Shown here one piece after another: positions 7,073-15,150 of a stretch of 16,914 nucleotides of DNA. Position 1 is the stretch's first letter. Each line of letters opens with the position of its first letter. The stretch is from Rhodospirillaceae bacterium (GTDB lineage: Bacteria; Pseudomonadota; Alphaproteobacteria; UBA8366; GCA-2717185), in NCBI GenBank assembly GCA_002717185.1, contig PBDC01000083.1:1-16914 (forward strand). The letters are read 5' to 3'. The notes beneath the pieces were generated by a model. That model worked only from the letters and a program-made list of their open reading frames with translations, was not told the DNA's origin and did not search any database. The position numbers were made by a program, and so were the translations under genes.

Positions 7073-7144
7073 GTATCCTAGTCCACGGTCTTATTCTGCT
7101 CTCTGCAAAGAGCAGGACCGCTGCTCTTCTTAGGATACTTTTTT
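7073..7144 (+). terminator. Nested hairpin ending in six T: terminator or small structured RNA
   Basis: GTATCCTA (7073-7080) pairs perfectly with TAGGATAC (7131-7138). Inside it CGGTC (7086-7090) pairs with GACCG (7116-7120). Innermost CTGCTCT (7096-7102) pairs with AGAGCAG (7109-7115) around a CTGCAA loop. TTTTTT follows at 7139-7144, so the structure is oriented as a + strand intrinsic terminator. It lies about 300 bp beyond the SDR stop and on the non-coding side of the alcohol dehydrogenase gene (which ends at 7168). Three stacked stems are more than a simple terminator needs, hence the sRNA alternative. Confidence 0.6.
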
Positions 7145-7167
7145 CAGATAACAGAATAAACTCGTGG

Positions 7168-8253
7168 TCAGGCGTCAAATTTGATAACGCTGCGCGCAAC
7201 TTGACCGGACTTTAAGGCTTCGAACCCTTCATTAATTTGCTCCAACGCAATATGACGGGACAACAGTTCATCCAGTTTCAGGCGTCCAGCGAGATAAAAA
7301 TCGACATAGTTGGGCATGTCGATCCGGAAGCGGTTTGATCCCATGGCGCAACCGATGAGTTTCTTTTCCTGAAGGAAGTCGGCACCATGCACTTCGATCT
7401 TCGTACCGTATGGGATCATGCCAACAATTGTCGCTGTGCCGCCGGGACGTAGCATTTCGAAGCATTGTTCGGCCGTTTTCTTAAGGCCGATGGCCTCGAA
7501 CGCGTAATGAACACCACCATCGAACATCTCCTTCACTTGCTCGATCGGATCGCCGGCGGAGGCATCGATGACATCCGTTGCTCCAAATGCCTTAGCCAGT
7601 TCCAGCTTCGAGCCGACAACGTCTATCGCGACGATCCTCCCCGCACCGGCTATGGTCGCGCCGTTGATGCAGGATAAGCCGACACCGCCGCATCCGATGA
7701 CTGCTACCGTCGAGCCGACTTCAACCTTGGCGGTGTTGTGAACGGCGCCGACGCCAGTGGTCACGCCGCATCCGATTAAGGCGGCCTTGTCGAGTGGCAT
7801 GTCGCGGCGAATCTTCACCAACGCATGTTCATGCACAAGCATCATTTCTGCGAAAGAGGAGAGGTTGGCAAATTGGTTTAATGGCCGATCTTCTTGCGCC
7901 AAACGGGCCGCCTGGTCCCGCCGTCGGCGGGGTTCACGCCCATCGCAGATCGACATATGGCCGCTTAAGCAGACCTCGCAGTGGCCGCAGAAGGCAGAAA
8001 GGCAAGTAATCACGTGATCGCCGGGCGACACATAGGTCACGTCTGAGCCGACGGCTTCGACGATTCCCGCGGATTCGTGGCCCAAGACCACCGGTAAACG
8101 GTATTGATAGAGACCTTCTATGAAATGCAAATCGCTGTGGCAGACGCCAGCCGCCGCCGTGCGGAGCAAAACCTCTCGCGGTCCTGGTTTGTCAATCTGA
8201 ACGTCTTCAATTACAAGCGGTTGGCCCACTTTGTGTAATACGGCGGCCTTCAT
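7168..8253 (-). CDS. Zinc-dependent alcohol dehydrogenase (MDR superfamily)
   Basis: The 361-residue enzyme is a medium-chain zinc alcohol dehydrogenase. Catalytic zinc ligands are Cys38 (GVCHSD), His59 with Glu60 (GHE) and Cys162 (IGCGVTTG). The structural zinc site is Cys89, 92, 95 and 103 (FCGHCEVCLSGHMSICDG). The cofactor motif GCGGVG is at 187-192, and Asp211 at the end of the next strand indicates NAD(H). It resembles the class III-like bacterial group that oxidises or reduces alcohols, aldehydes or thiol adducts; the substrate is not clear. ATG at 8253 follows AGG at suitable spacing and no longer start is needed. It reads away from the GGDEF relic and ends just beyond the T-tailed hairpin. 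Confidence 0.92.
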   Translation of the reverse strand: MKAAVLHKVGQPLVIEDVQIDKPGPREVLLRTAAAGVCHSDLHFIEGLYQYRLPVVLGHESAGIVEAVGSDVTYVSPGDHVITCLSAFCGHCEVCLSGHMSICDGREPRRRRDQAARLAQEDRPLNQFANLSSFAEMMLVHEHALVKIRRDMPLDKAALIGCGVTTGVGAVHNTAKVEVGSTVAVIGCGGVGLSCINGATIAGAGRIVAIDVVGSKLELAKAFGATDVIDASAGDPIEQVKEMFDGGVHYAFEAIGLKKTAEQCFEMLRPGGTATIVGMIPYGTKIEVHGADFLQEKKLIGCAMGSNRFRIDMPNYVDFYLAGRLKLDELLSRHIALEQINEGFEALKSGQVARSVIKFDA

Positions 8254-8640
8254 TTACCTGACTCCCTGTCTGGACGGCTTAAATGGATGGTGAATTCTGT
8301 CTAACTGGCCAATGGGGGTCAAACTTTGCCCAATATTCCATTCTTTCAGGTCAAGAAAGTAAACGGCAACCTTGCTTCCAGTAGCCAGAACTTTGCCTAA
8401 AAATCGGGGTTTTGTCGATCATATGGAGGGGTTGAGAAAGTAGGAACGATGCAAATATCGCATTTGACGATATGAAAGTTGTGTGTAAGGAGGGGAGTAT
8501 TTGAAGTAGTCTGAAGTTTTGCGGATTGTGAAAATGCTCTTAATACTTTTGATTAAACCTGCGCTGACTTCTCGTAATTTGTGCGCCGGGGCTAGGACGA
8601 TGTTTTCCAAGCTACTTTCAGTTGTAGCCTGATGGCTTAG
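8254..8640. other. Intergenic region without a recognisable gene
   Basis: This stretch upstream of the alcohol dehydrogenase gene has no frame that looks coding on either strand; a 63-codon minus frame at 8419-8610 has no recognisable motif. A short inverted repeat, ATATCG (8455-8460) with CGATAT (8468-8473), could be an operator-like site, but nothing else supports it. The dehydrogenase promoter should lie here. Confidence 0.4.
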
Positions 8641-8736
8641 CCGAAATACGACATAGTGATCAGCCTGGCCTGTATGGTCGAGAAGGAACTTTACAAGGTG
8701 AAATGGGGTGGCCGCGACCAGGTTGTCGTAAGCTAA
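8641..8736 (+). pseudogene. Relic of the C-terminal end of a GGDEF (diguanylate cyclase) domain
   Basis: One short frame reads MVEKELYKVKWGGRDQVVVS and then TAA at 8734-8736. This matches the standard end of GGDEF domains, where the pattern is AD-x-ALY-x-AK-x-x-GRN followed by a short hydrophobic tail. The frame is closed by TAG at 8638-8640, and no earlier part of the domain is found in any frame. The adh gene occupies the place where the rest would be. So this is a gene remnant left by a rearrangement or deletion, too short to have function. The match is by motif memory only, over about 20 residues. Confidence 0.4.
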
Positions 8737-8798
8737 TGCCCATCCTTGTGACTAACCTGGAACAGGCCCGCTGAAGGGTCTAAGTAAAGGTCGGTAAC

Positions 8799-8830
8799 AA
8801 AAATAACGGCGGCCCTGTCGGAGCCGCCGT
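8799..8830 (-). terminator. Rho-independent terminator of the NIPSNAP gene
   Basis: Read on the minus strand, ACGGCGGC (8830-8823) pairs perfectly with GCCGCCGT (8813-8806) around a nine-base loop. It is followed by TATTTTT (8805-8799). It begins about 20 bp after the stop of the NIPSNAP gene and has the GC-rich stem plus T-run of an intrinsic terminator. Confidence 0.85.
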
Positions 8831-8851
8831 CAGCATGTTGAAATTACGACT

Positions 8852-9175
8852 TCAGCGCTTAGGCGTGTGGAAACTGACCGGTTGCATCAGACGATTCTCC
8901 TGCGCCTCTAGCGCACCGAGCTTGGCGCTTTCCTGTGTGTAGGCGATCCAGTCCGCATCCTGCCACATCGCGGTGCGCTTCGCTTCCCGATCACCGGCGT
9001 TCTCATAGACCCAGATATGGACGTACTGATTGGGGTTGCCGGTTTCCGTTGTGAGGTAGGCAAGTGGCTCACCGAGATTACGGAACTGAGGTTCTTTGCC
9101 CATTTTTTCATAGAGTTCGAGGTGCTTTTTTATAGTTCCGGGCCGGCAGGTATAGGTGCGAACGTCTAGCAACAT
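8852..9175 (-). CDS. NIPSNAP family protein
   Basis: The 107-residue protein starts MLLDVRTYTCRPGTIKKHLE and continues with LGEPLAYLTTETGNPNQYVH and VYENAGDREAKR. This is the dimeric ferredoxin-like NIPSNAP pattern, of one-domain length. Bacterial members are often found beside catabolic genes, and their biochemical role is not settled. The frame is open 14 codons further, but the ATG at 9175 has AGGGAG five bases upstream and begins exactly at the domain, so I use it. It is a single-gene unit: its own terminator follows directly and no gene lies close upstream. Confidence 0.85.
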   Translation of the reverse strand: MLLDVRTYTCRPGTIKKHLELYEKMGKEPQFRNLGEPLAYLTTETGNPNQYVHIWVYENAGDREAKRTAMWQDADWIAYTQESAKLGALEAQENRLMQPVSFHTPKR

Positions 9176-9935
9176 GTTTGTCTCCCTAATGCATGTTCGA
9201 TTGTTGGCGTATGGCACGCCGCGCAGTGCATGGCGTTGTGTACCACATTGTTATCTCATGCATAGGGCCTTGCAAGACTGCGTGCGTTATATCGGACGGT
9301 TTGTTACGTCGAACTCTGCCGTCCCGTAGCAATCGCCAAAGTCAGGTAGTTGAAGACCAGATAAACGTAATAGTCCGAGTTGCGGCCTAGAGGCAGTGCG
9401 GCCTGACAGAAATAGATAAGCTCTCAGGCGCCTTCAATAAGGGCTGCGAGCTTGAGAAGCTGTCTTTTGTTGTGGTGGAACATCTGTTTCAAGAGGTCGA
9501 ATTGTTCAGGCTGCGCAAATATTCTTGTACGATAAATTTCCGAACTTCCAGGGGATTCCTTACCTCGGTCAGCGCCTTCTCGCTCTTTACGACGACAGGG
9601 ATTTCCGGAATGGTGCAGGTGCCGTAGGGCACCAGGTTGGGAACTCTTTTGAAGTCATTGCGCCGAATACGAGACCGAGGCAATCAGGTTTTAATTCATT
9701 GATTTTTAGGTGAGGCTTGGAGCCCCAATGACCGGCAGGACCCGCCCCAAAAATAACAGTGCGTAATGTCGATAAGTCACCCGACTACTTCTTCGTTCAT
9801 GTGCCTGTCTACGCTTTCCCTCGTTAAGATACGGTGGGATAAGCCAAAAAAGTGATTAACAATGAATTTCAAAGCATCGGTTTAAGGTTGCCACTGCTAT
9901 AGTCTTGTTTTCATCTTTTTGATTGGCTGTGCCCA
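9176..9935. other. 760-bp region without a recognisable gene
   Basis: No known family is visible. Between about 9424 and 9713 frames are open on both strands: a 62-codon + frame from 9525, a 64-codon minus frame (TTG at 9683) ending LRSLNNSTS, and another minus frame ending KLAALIEGA at 9424. They overlap and none has a convincing start or motif, so this may be decayed coding DNA. The first part should hold the NIPSNAP promoter and the last part the promoter of the TauE/SafE-type gene. Confidence 0.4.
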
Positions 9936-10724
9936 TTGTCTTTCGACCTTATTCCCTTTGAGGCTGTACCTTTTTGGGCCATTTCATGTGTTTTTGTGGC
10001 GCATTTTCTCGGGTTTTTTATTCGCGGCGCGTTCGGTTTTGGTTCGAATATGCCGATTATTTTGTTGACTGCGTGGCTTCTCGAACCGCATCACGCAATC
10101 TTACTCGTCGTTTTTACAGCGGCGGCAGCCCAGGTCCACCTTTTTCCGCAAGGATTCCGATCGGCAGATTGGCAAGTCACAAAACCGCTGATCGTGGGAA
10201 TGCTCTTTGGCACTGCGCTGGGGACCTGGCTGTTCACGATTCTTGCGGCTAACTGGCTGCTGCTGCTGATGGGTGTGCTCATCACGCTCACCGTCGCGAT
10301 GGATCGCCTGCATCTGTTGGAACGGATGCCTCAATTTATTGACCTTCGGGCGCGTATGGTGACCTCGTCGCTCGCGTTTTTCTCGGGCACGGTTGGACCG
10401 GTCAGCGGCGGTGGTGGGCTTTACTTTCTCGTTGTCTATCTGAAGCTCGCCTGCAAGACGGCGGCGTCGCTACGTGGAACGAACTTGATCCTGTCCGGGT
10501 TTTTCATCTTGTGCCGGGTACTACTGCTTCTGCCAACTGGTCTAATCACCGGTCAATTATTGGTTGAGGCCGCGCTTCTGTTGCCCGCGGTTTTTCTTGG
10601 CACCTGGGCCGGGACGCGCCTCTTCCACAAGACAGAGCCGCGCCGATTCTACGATGCCTTACAAATTCTATTACTGCTGGCCGCGGTGGCCCTAATGGTG
10701 CGCGGCGTCGCTGAACTGATCTGA
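9936..10724 (+). CDS. TauE/SafE-type membrane transporter
   Basis: The 262-residue protein is mostly hydrophobic, with about seven to eight predicted membrane spans arranged as two similar halves, as in the TauE/SafE (sulfite exporter, formerly DUF81) family. Typical elements are the early GAFGFGSNMPIILL loop and the mid-protein SGTVGPVSGGGGLYFLVVY loop, the glycine-rich counterpart in the second half. The family exports or imports sulfite, sulfoacetate or other small organic anions; the substrate here is not shown. The start is uncertain: TTG at 9936 gives a full N-terminal span, has no clear Shine-Dalgarno, and the next in-frame ATG is inside the first half. It converges on mltG with only 15 bp between the stops. 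Confidence 0.85.
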   Translation: MSFDLIPFEAVPFWAISCVFVAHFLGFFIRGAFGFGSNMPIILLTAWLLEPHHAILLVVFTAAAAQVHLFPQGFRSADWQVTKPLIVGMLFGTALGTWLFTILAANWLLLLMGVLITLTVAMDRLHLLERMPQFIDLRARMVTSSLAFFSGTVGPVSGGGGLYFLVVYLKLACKTAASLRGTNLILSGFFILCRVLLLLPTGLITGQLLVEAALLLPAVFLGTWAGTRLFHKTEPRRFYDALQILLLLAAVALMVRGVAELI

Positions 10725-10739
10725 GTGCATCCATTGGCG

Positions 10740-11729
10740 TTACTTCGACTTTGACTTCTGATTTCGTTGTAGGCGGCGCCAACGGGAGACATTGCGGTTG
10801 TGCTCGCGGAGTGTCTTGGAAAAGGTATGCCCACCTGTTCCATTGGCGACGAAATATAGTTCGTTTGTGGTGGCAGGTTGCAACACTGCGGCGAGTGACG
10901 CAGTTCCTGGATTGGCGATCGGGCCAGGCGGTAGGCCTTTAATTACATAGGTGTTGTAGGGATGGTTTATAGTAAGGTCAGTGCGGGTGAGAGGCCGGCC
11001 AAGCGGTTTTTTCCCGTCGGTCAGTGCGTAGACCACAGTTGGGTCTGATTGCAGCCGCATGTTGCGGTTTAACCTATTGATGAAGACTGCAGCGATGCGG
11101 GGCCGTTCTTTCGAATCCGCAGTTTCCTTTTCGACGATCGAAGCTAGGATTGCGGCTGCCTGCGGGTTGGCGATTGGCAATCCTTCGGCACGTTTACTCC
11201 AAAGGTCCTTAAGCGTCGCGTCGCGCGCTTTTTTCATCCGCTGTGCCAGCGCACTCCGCGTGTCGCCATAAATATAATCGTATGTCTCGGGCAATAAAGA
11301 ACCTTCGGCGGGAAGGGCCGACAGCTGGCCATCTAGGGCTGGCGCGTCTTCGATCAGTTTCACCGCCTGATGAGTTGTTAGCCCCTCGGGGATGGTGATG
11401 CGATGGACAACCACGTCACCCTTCCGGATTTTCTCCATGACCGTGGCTGGGCTGGTCCGTGAGGTAAAGGCATACTCACCAGCTTTCAGTTGGTGGTGAA
11501 CCCCGGTCCATTTCGCTTTAGCAACGAATAAAAAGGGGTATCGCAAAATACCCGCCTGTCCGAGTTGTTTGGCGATCTGGCGTAAGCCGGCGCCTCGCTC
11601 GATAACAATCACCGTTTCGCGCGCCAGGGGCCCCGGTTCTTGGAACGTCTTGTTGCACCAAAGCACAACGCCGCCAGCCAGAAGCGCGGCGGCGGCGATG
11701 ATGGCGAGAACGCCGAAAGCGCGCTTCAT
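10740..11729 (-). CDS. mltG: Endolytic murein transglycosylase MltG (YceG-like)
   Basis: MltG cleaves nascent peptidoglycan strands at the inner membrane and helps set glycan chain length. The 329-residue protein begins MKRAFGVLAIIAAAALLAGG, an N-terminal membrane anchor, followed by a LysM-like part and the YceG catalytic domain. The catalytic glutamate is Glu200 in ASIVEKETA; LQSDPTVVYAL, NTYVIKGLPPGPIANPG and GGHTFSKTLREHN are the family's conserved blocks. The ATG at 11729 shares one base with the stop of fabF, so the two are translationally coupled. Finding mltG directly after fabF is a common alphaproteobacterial arrangement. The C-terminus ends in a lysine/serine tail. Confidence 0.96.
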   Translation of the reverse strand: MKRAFGVLAIIAAAALLAGGVVLWCNKTFQEPGPLARETVIVIERGAGLRQIAKQLGQAGILRYPFLFVAKAKWTGVHHQLKAGEYAFTSRTSPATVMEKIRKGDVVVHRITIPEGLTTHQAVKLIEDAPALDGQLSALPAEGSLLPETYDYIYGDTRSALAQRMKKARDATLKDLWSKRAEGLPIANPQAAAILASIVEKETADSKERPRIAAVFINRLNRNMRLQSDPTVVYALTDGKKPLGRPLTRTDLTINHPYNTYVIKGLPPGPIANPGTASLAAVLQPATTNELYFVANGTGGHTFSKTLREHNRNVSRWRRLQRNQKSKSK

Positions 11730-12997
11730 TATCCGTTCTGGACGTCCGCGAAAATTAGGCTAGCATTCGTGCCGCCGAAACCGAACGAGTTAGTCATAAC
11801 AGCGTCAATCGGCCGCTCCTTCGCGTGCAGCGGGACGAGGTCGATATCGCACCCCTCTGACGGGTTCTCCAAATTGAGGGTCGGTGGTGCGACGTTGTTG
11901 TTCATGGCCATGATCGAGAGAATTGATTCGACGCTGCCTGCAGCTCCCAGCAAGTGCCCGATCGCCGATTTCGTTGACGACATAGAGAGTTTGTAGGCGT
12001 GTTCTCCAAACAGTCGTTTGACGGCGCCTAGTTCGATCTCGTCACCTAGCGGGGTTGAGGTGCCGTGCGCGTTTATGTAGCTGATATCCGTTGGATCGTA
12101 CTCGGCATTGTGCAGCGCGGCCTTCATAGCCCGGAACGCGCCGTTACCGTCTTGCGCTGGTGCGGTAACGTGGTGCGCGTCGCCTGACATCCCGTAGCCG
12201 ACCACTTCCGCGTAAATTTTGGCACCTCGTCGTTTGGCGTGCTCCAGTTCCTCCAGGATGACGATGCCCGCGCCTTCGCCCATCACAAATCCATCTCGGT
12301 CCTGATCCCAAGGACGGGAGGCCTGCTGTGGCGTATCGTTAAACCCTGTGGAAAGTGCGCGGGCCGATGCAAAACCGGCGATGCCCAATCGGCAGATCGC
12401 CGCTTCGGTGCCGCCGACTACCATAACGTCTGCGTCGTCCCATTTGATCATTCGGGCGGCATCGCCAATCGCATGTGCGCCGCTAGCACAGGCAGTCACA
12501 ACCGAATGATTCGGGCCGCGGAAGCCATATTCAATGGAGACATGTCCCGATGCGAGGTTAATCAAGTTGGCCGGTATGAAAAACGGGCTGAGGCGACGTG
12601 GTCCCCGTTTTTCGAGTAATACGGCACCATCTGAAATGCCGGGCAGGCCGCCTATTCCGGAACCGATCAGGACGCCAGTCCGTTCCTGTTGTTCCTCAGT
12701 CTCCGCTTTCCAACCTGAATCCTCAACCGCAAGTTTTGCGGCTGCGATCGCGTAAACGATGAACTTGTCCATCTTGCGCTGATCTTTAGGTGTGACCCAA
12801 TCGTCAGCGTTAAATTCGCCCTGGCTCGTCCCGCCCGGTGGAACATGCCCAGCGATTTTGCATGGGAGATCAGATACATCGAACCCTTGGATGCCACCAA
12901 TACCGGACTCTCCGGCAAGCACCCGGTTCCAGGTTCTGTCGATGCCGACGCCCAGGGGCGTAATGGCACCTAAGCCTGTGACAACAACCCTTTTCAT
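11729..12997 (-). CDS. fabF: 3-oxoacyl-ACP synthase II FabF
   Basis: FabF condenses malonyl-ACP with a growing acyl-ACP in the elongation cycle of type II fatty-acid synthesis. From the ATG at 12997 the protein has 422 residues, close to the E. coli enzyme. The active-site Cys170 lies in VTACASGAHAIGD; the other catalytic residues are His311 (NAHGTSTPLGD), Lys343 and His348 (STKSAIGHLLGAAG). The C-terminal NSFGFGGTNASLIF closes the thiolase fold. A TTG directly before the ATG (13000) is in frame, but the ATG is the better start. It follows acpP after 50 bp and overlaps mltG by one base. Confidence 0.97.
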   Translation of the reverse strand: MKRVVVTGLGAITPLGVGIDRTWNRVLAGESGIGGIQGFDVSDLPCKIAGHVPPGGTSQGEFNADDWVTPKDQRKMDKFIVYAIAAAKLAVEDSGWKAETEEQQERTGVLIGSGIGGLPGISDGAVLLEKRGPRRLSPFFIPANLINLASGHVSIEYGFRGPNHSVVTACASGAHAIGDAARMIKWDDADVMVVGGTEAAICRLGIAGFASARALSTGFNDTPQQASRPWDQDRDGFVMGEGAGIVILEELEHAKRRGAKIYAEVVGYGMSGDAHHVTAPAQDGNGAFRAMKAALHNAEYDPTDISYINAHGTSTPLGDEIELGAVKRLFGEHAYKLSMSSTKSAIGHLLGAAGSVESILSIMAMNNNVAPPTLNLENPSEGCDIDLVPLHAKERPIDAVMTNSFGFGGTNASLIFADVQNG

Positions 12998-13047
12998 CAA
13001 CTTCTAACCATCGCGGAATCTAACCGGCAAGTCAGCCTAAAGATCAA

Positions 13048-13287
13048 TTAGGCGTCAGTGTTAGCGTCGATAAAGGTAATAGCGTCCTTGACTGTCTGAA
13101 TTTTCTCAGCAGCGTCGTCCGGAATCTCGCAACTAAATTCCTCTTCGAAAGCCATAACCAGTTCAACGGTATCCAGGCTGTCGGCGCCCAGATCATCGAT
13201 GAAGCTGGCATTTTCCGTCACCTTTGCTTCTTCTACACCAAGGTGCTCAACAACAATCTTCTTTACGCGTTCGGAAACGTCACTCAT
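13048..13287 (-). CDS. acpP: Acyl carrier protein
   Basis: This 79-residue acidic protein carries acyl chains on a phosphopantetheine arm attached to Ser37 in [13 protein letters not shown]. The four-helix layout and the length are standard: [20 protein letters not shown], then the DSL helix, then [17 protein letters not shown]. It sits between fabG and fabF, where it is usually found. A 128-bp gap separates it from fabG, the largest in the run, which leaves room for an internal promoter giving the high ACP expression that cells need. No strong promoter consensus is obvious there. Confidence 0.98.
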   Translation of the reverse strand: MSDVSERVKKIVVEHLGVEEAKVTENASFIDDLGADSLDTVELVMAFEEEFSCEIPDDAAEKIQTVKDAITFIDANTDA

Positions 13288-13415
13288 CTTCGCTTACCCT
13301 TCAAGCTATTCTGGGCTATTGGTTGGAAACTCCGCAGGATCTTTAGCGGAAGCGCGCCTCATTAACATAATTAATTCGCCAACACCAGAGCCCCGGAATA
13401 GAGGCTTATCTCCCC
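13288..13415 (-). promoter_or_regulatory. fabG-acpP intergenic region, possible internal promoter
   Basis: At 128 bp this is the widest gap within the fab run, and its middle is AT-rich (around 13366-13377). That is where an acpP promoter would be expected. I see no convincing -35/-10 pair, so this rests on spacing and base composition only. Confidence 0.25.
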
Positions 13416-14153
13416 TCATATCATCGCCATTCCGCCGTTGATATGCAATGTCTGACCTGTGATGTACGACGCCTCATCGCTGGCCAGATACACGGCGCCA
13501 GCGGCGATATCTTCAGCCGCGCCAAAACGCCCGGCTGGCACGGCAGAGGCCAAGGATTCGCGCTGTTTTTCGTTCAGTGCACCGGTCATTGCTGTTTCGA
13601 TGAAGCCAGGCGCGATGCAGTTGACCGTGATACCACGACTCGCGACTTCCTGAGCTAGCGATTTCGACATCCCAATTAGGCCCGCCTTGGAGGCGGCATA
13701 ATTCGTCTGGCCGCCATTGCCGGTGACGCCTACGATTGAGGTAATTGCTATGATTCGCCCCCACCGGCGTTTCATCATCCCGCGCAACATCGCCTGGCCC
13801 AGCTTGAAGGAGGCCGTCAGATTGACGGCGAGCACCTGATCCCAGTCCTCTTCCTTCATGCGCATAGCGAGGCCGTCCCGGGTCAGGCCTGCATTGTTGA
13901 CCAGGATGTCAATTTGGCCGAGTGCCATTACAGCGTCCTTTGCCAGTTGCGCGGCGCCCTCTGGCGTTTCGAGGTCCGCCGGAGTTACATGCGCGCGGTC
14001 GCCCAGCGCGTCACGTAGCTCCTCCAGCGGTTCCACCCGTGTCCCGGATAAAGCAACGGTTGCACCATTTTCGTGCAATGCTGTGGCAATAGCGCCGCCG
14101 ATACCACCGGAAGCGCCAGTAACTAGTGCCGATTTCCCCGTGAGGTCGAACAT
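13416..14153 (-). CDS. fabG: 3-oxoacyl-ACP reductase FabG
   Basis: FabG is the NADPH-dependent reductase of the first reductive step in fatty-acid elongation. The protein is 245 residues, with TGASGGIG at 12-19, NNAG at 86-89, Asn111, Ser139, Tyr152 and Lys156 (YAASK), the full classical SDR tetrad. It ends TGQTLHINGGMAMI, the typical FabG C-terminus. Two in-frame ATGs exist; I choose 14153 because AAAGGA (14168-14163) directly touches the earlier ATG at 14162 but lies nine bases before this one, and because MFDLTGK is the normal start. The start is 28 bp after the fabD stop. Confidence 0.95.
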   Translation of the reverse strand: MFDLTGKSALVTGASGGIGGAIATALHENGATVALSGTRVEPLEELRDALGDRAHVTPADLETPEGAAQLAKDAVMALGQIDILVNNAGLTRDGLAMRMKEEDWDQVLAVNLTASFKLGQAMLRGMMKRRWGRIIAITSIVGVTGNGGQTNYAASKAGLIGMSKSLAQEVASRGITVNCIAPGFIETAMTGALNEKQRESLASAVPAGRFGAAEDIAAGAVYLASDEASYITGQTLHINGGMAMI

Positions 14154-14181
14154 ATTATCCATTCCTTTATCGGCGAGACAG

Positions 14182-15123
14182 TCAGATATCTTTCAGTAGC
14201 TCTTCTATGTCATCGGGTGACTGTATAGAGCGTCCCGTCAGTTCCTGGTCAATCCGCTTGGTCAGGCCCGTCAGCACATTACCGGCGCCTAATTCAATCA
14301 GCGTATCCACGCCCTGATCTTTCATATAGAGCACGCTCTCACGCCAGCGCACCATCCCGGTGACCTGCTTCACAAGTTGACGGCGAATATTCGGAGGGTC
14401 CTGTACGCTCGACGCCGTAACATTGGCGACGAGAATGGGTGCGGGCGCGGCAATATCGATATCACCCAACGCCTTCTCCATGACTTCGGCGGCGGGGGCT
14501 AGCATTGTGCAATGGAAGGGAGCGCTGACTGGCAGAGGCACCGCGCGCCGAGCGCCCTTTTCCTTGGCGATCACCACCGCGCGTTCAATTGCCGTCGTAG
14601 CTCCGCTGAGGACGACCTGGCCCGGCGCGTTGTCGTTGCCCACATCGCAGACCTCGCCTTCGGCGGCCTCTTCGGCAACTTCCTTAGCGATATTGAGGTC
14701 GAGCCCAAGCAGCGCGGCCATGGCACCATCGCCGACCGGAACCGCTTCCTGCATAGATTGGCCACGCAGCTTCAAAAGGCGCGCAGTATCGGCCAGCGCC
14801 AACGAGCCGGCTGCCGCGAGAGCGGAGTATTCACCCAGCGAGTGACCTGCGACGAACTCAGCCTTATCGTCGATTGCGATGCCGCCTTCTTCGGAAAGCA
14901 CGCGGACGATCGCCATGCTAACGGCCATCAACGCCGGCTGGGCGTTTTCGGTCAGCCGCAATTCATCTTCTGGTCCCTCGAATATGATCTTGGTTAGGTT
15001 GTGCGACAGTGCATCGTCTACCTCTTCGAACACTAGCCGTGCAGCCGAGGACGCCTCAGCCAGTGCCTGTCCCATTCCGACCGCTTGCGATCCCTGTCCC
15101 GGAAATACGAATGCTTTGCTCAT
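14182..15123 (-). CDS. fabD: Malonyl-CoA:ACP transacylase FabD
   Basis: FabD moves malonyl groups from CoA to the acyl carrier protein and so feeds every elongation round. The 313-residue protein starts MSKAFVFPGQGSQAVGMGQA. The catalytic Ser95 lies in GHSLGEYSA, Arg120 in LLKLRGQSMQ binds the malonyl carboxylate, and His204 in SAPFHCTML completes the dyad. The late GAGNVLTGL is also conserved. Upstream, the SDR stop lies only 27 bp away, so transcription may read in from the sugar-acid genes; an AGG eight bases before the ATG is a fair ribosome site. The next gene downstream is fabG. Confidence 0.97.
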   Translation of the reverse strand: MSKAFVFPGQGSQAVGMGQALAEASSAARLVFEEVDDALSHNLTKIIFEGPEDELRLTENAQPALMAVSMAIVRVLSEEGGIAIDDKAEFVAGHSLGEYSALAAAGSLALADTARLLKLRGQSMQEAVPVGDGAMAALLGLDLNIAKEVAEEAAEGEVCDVGNDNAPGQVVLSGATTAIERAVVIAKEKGARRAVPLPVSAPFHCTMLAPAAEVMEKALGDIDIAAPAPILVANVTASSVQDPPNIRRQLVKQVTGMVRWRESVLYMKDQGVDTLIELGAGNVLTGLTKRIDQELTGRSIQSPDDIEELLKDI

Positions 15124-15150
15124 GTTTATGCCTAGTTTTATTTGGTTGAC

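Noticed and set aside
8296..8340. Possible relic of an IS21-type end (GGGGGTCAAACTTTGCCC)
   Set aside because: The resemblance is short and from memory, with no partner end, repeat or transposase fragment nearby.
14423..14997. Two + strand open frames of 140 and 161 codons
   Set aside because: They are shadows of fabD, which is certain from its motifs.
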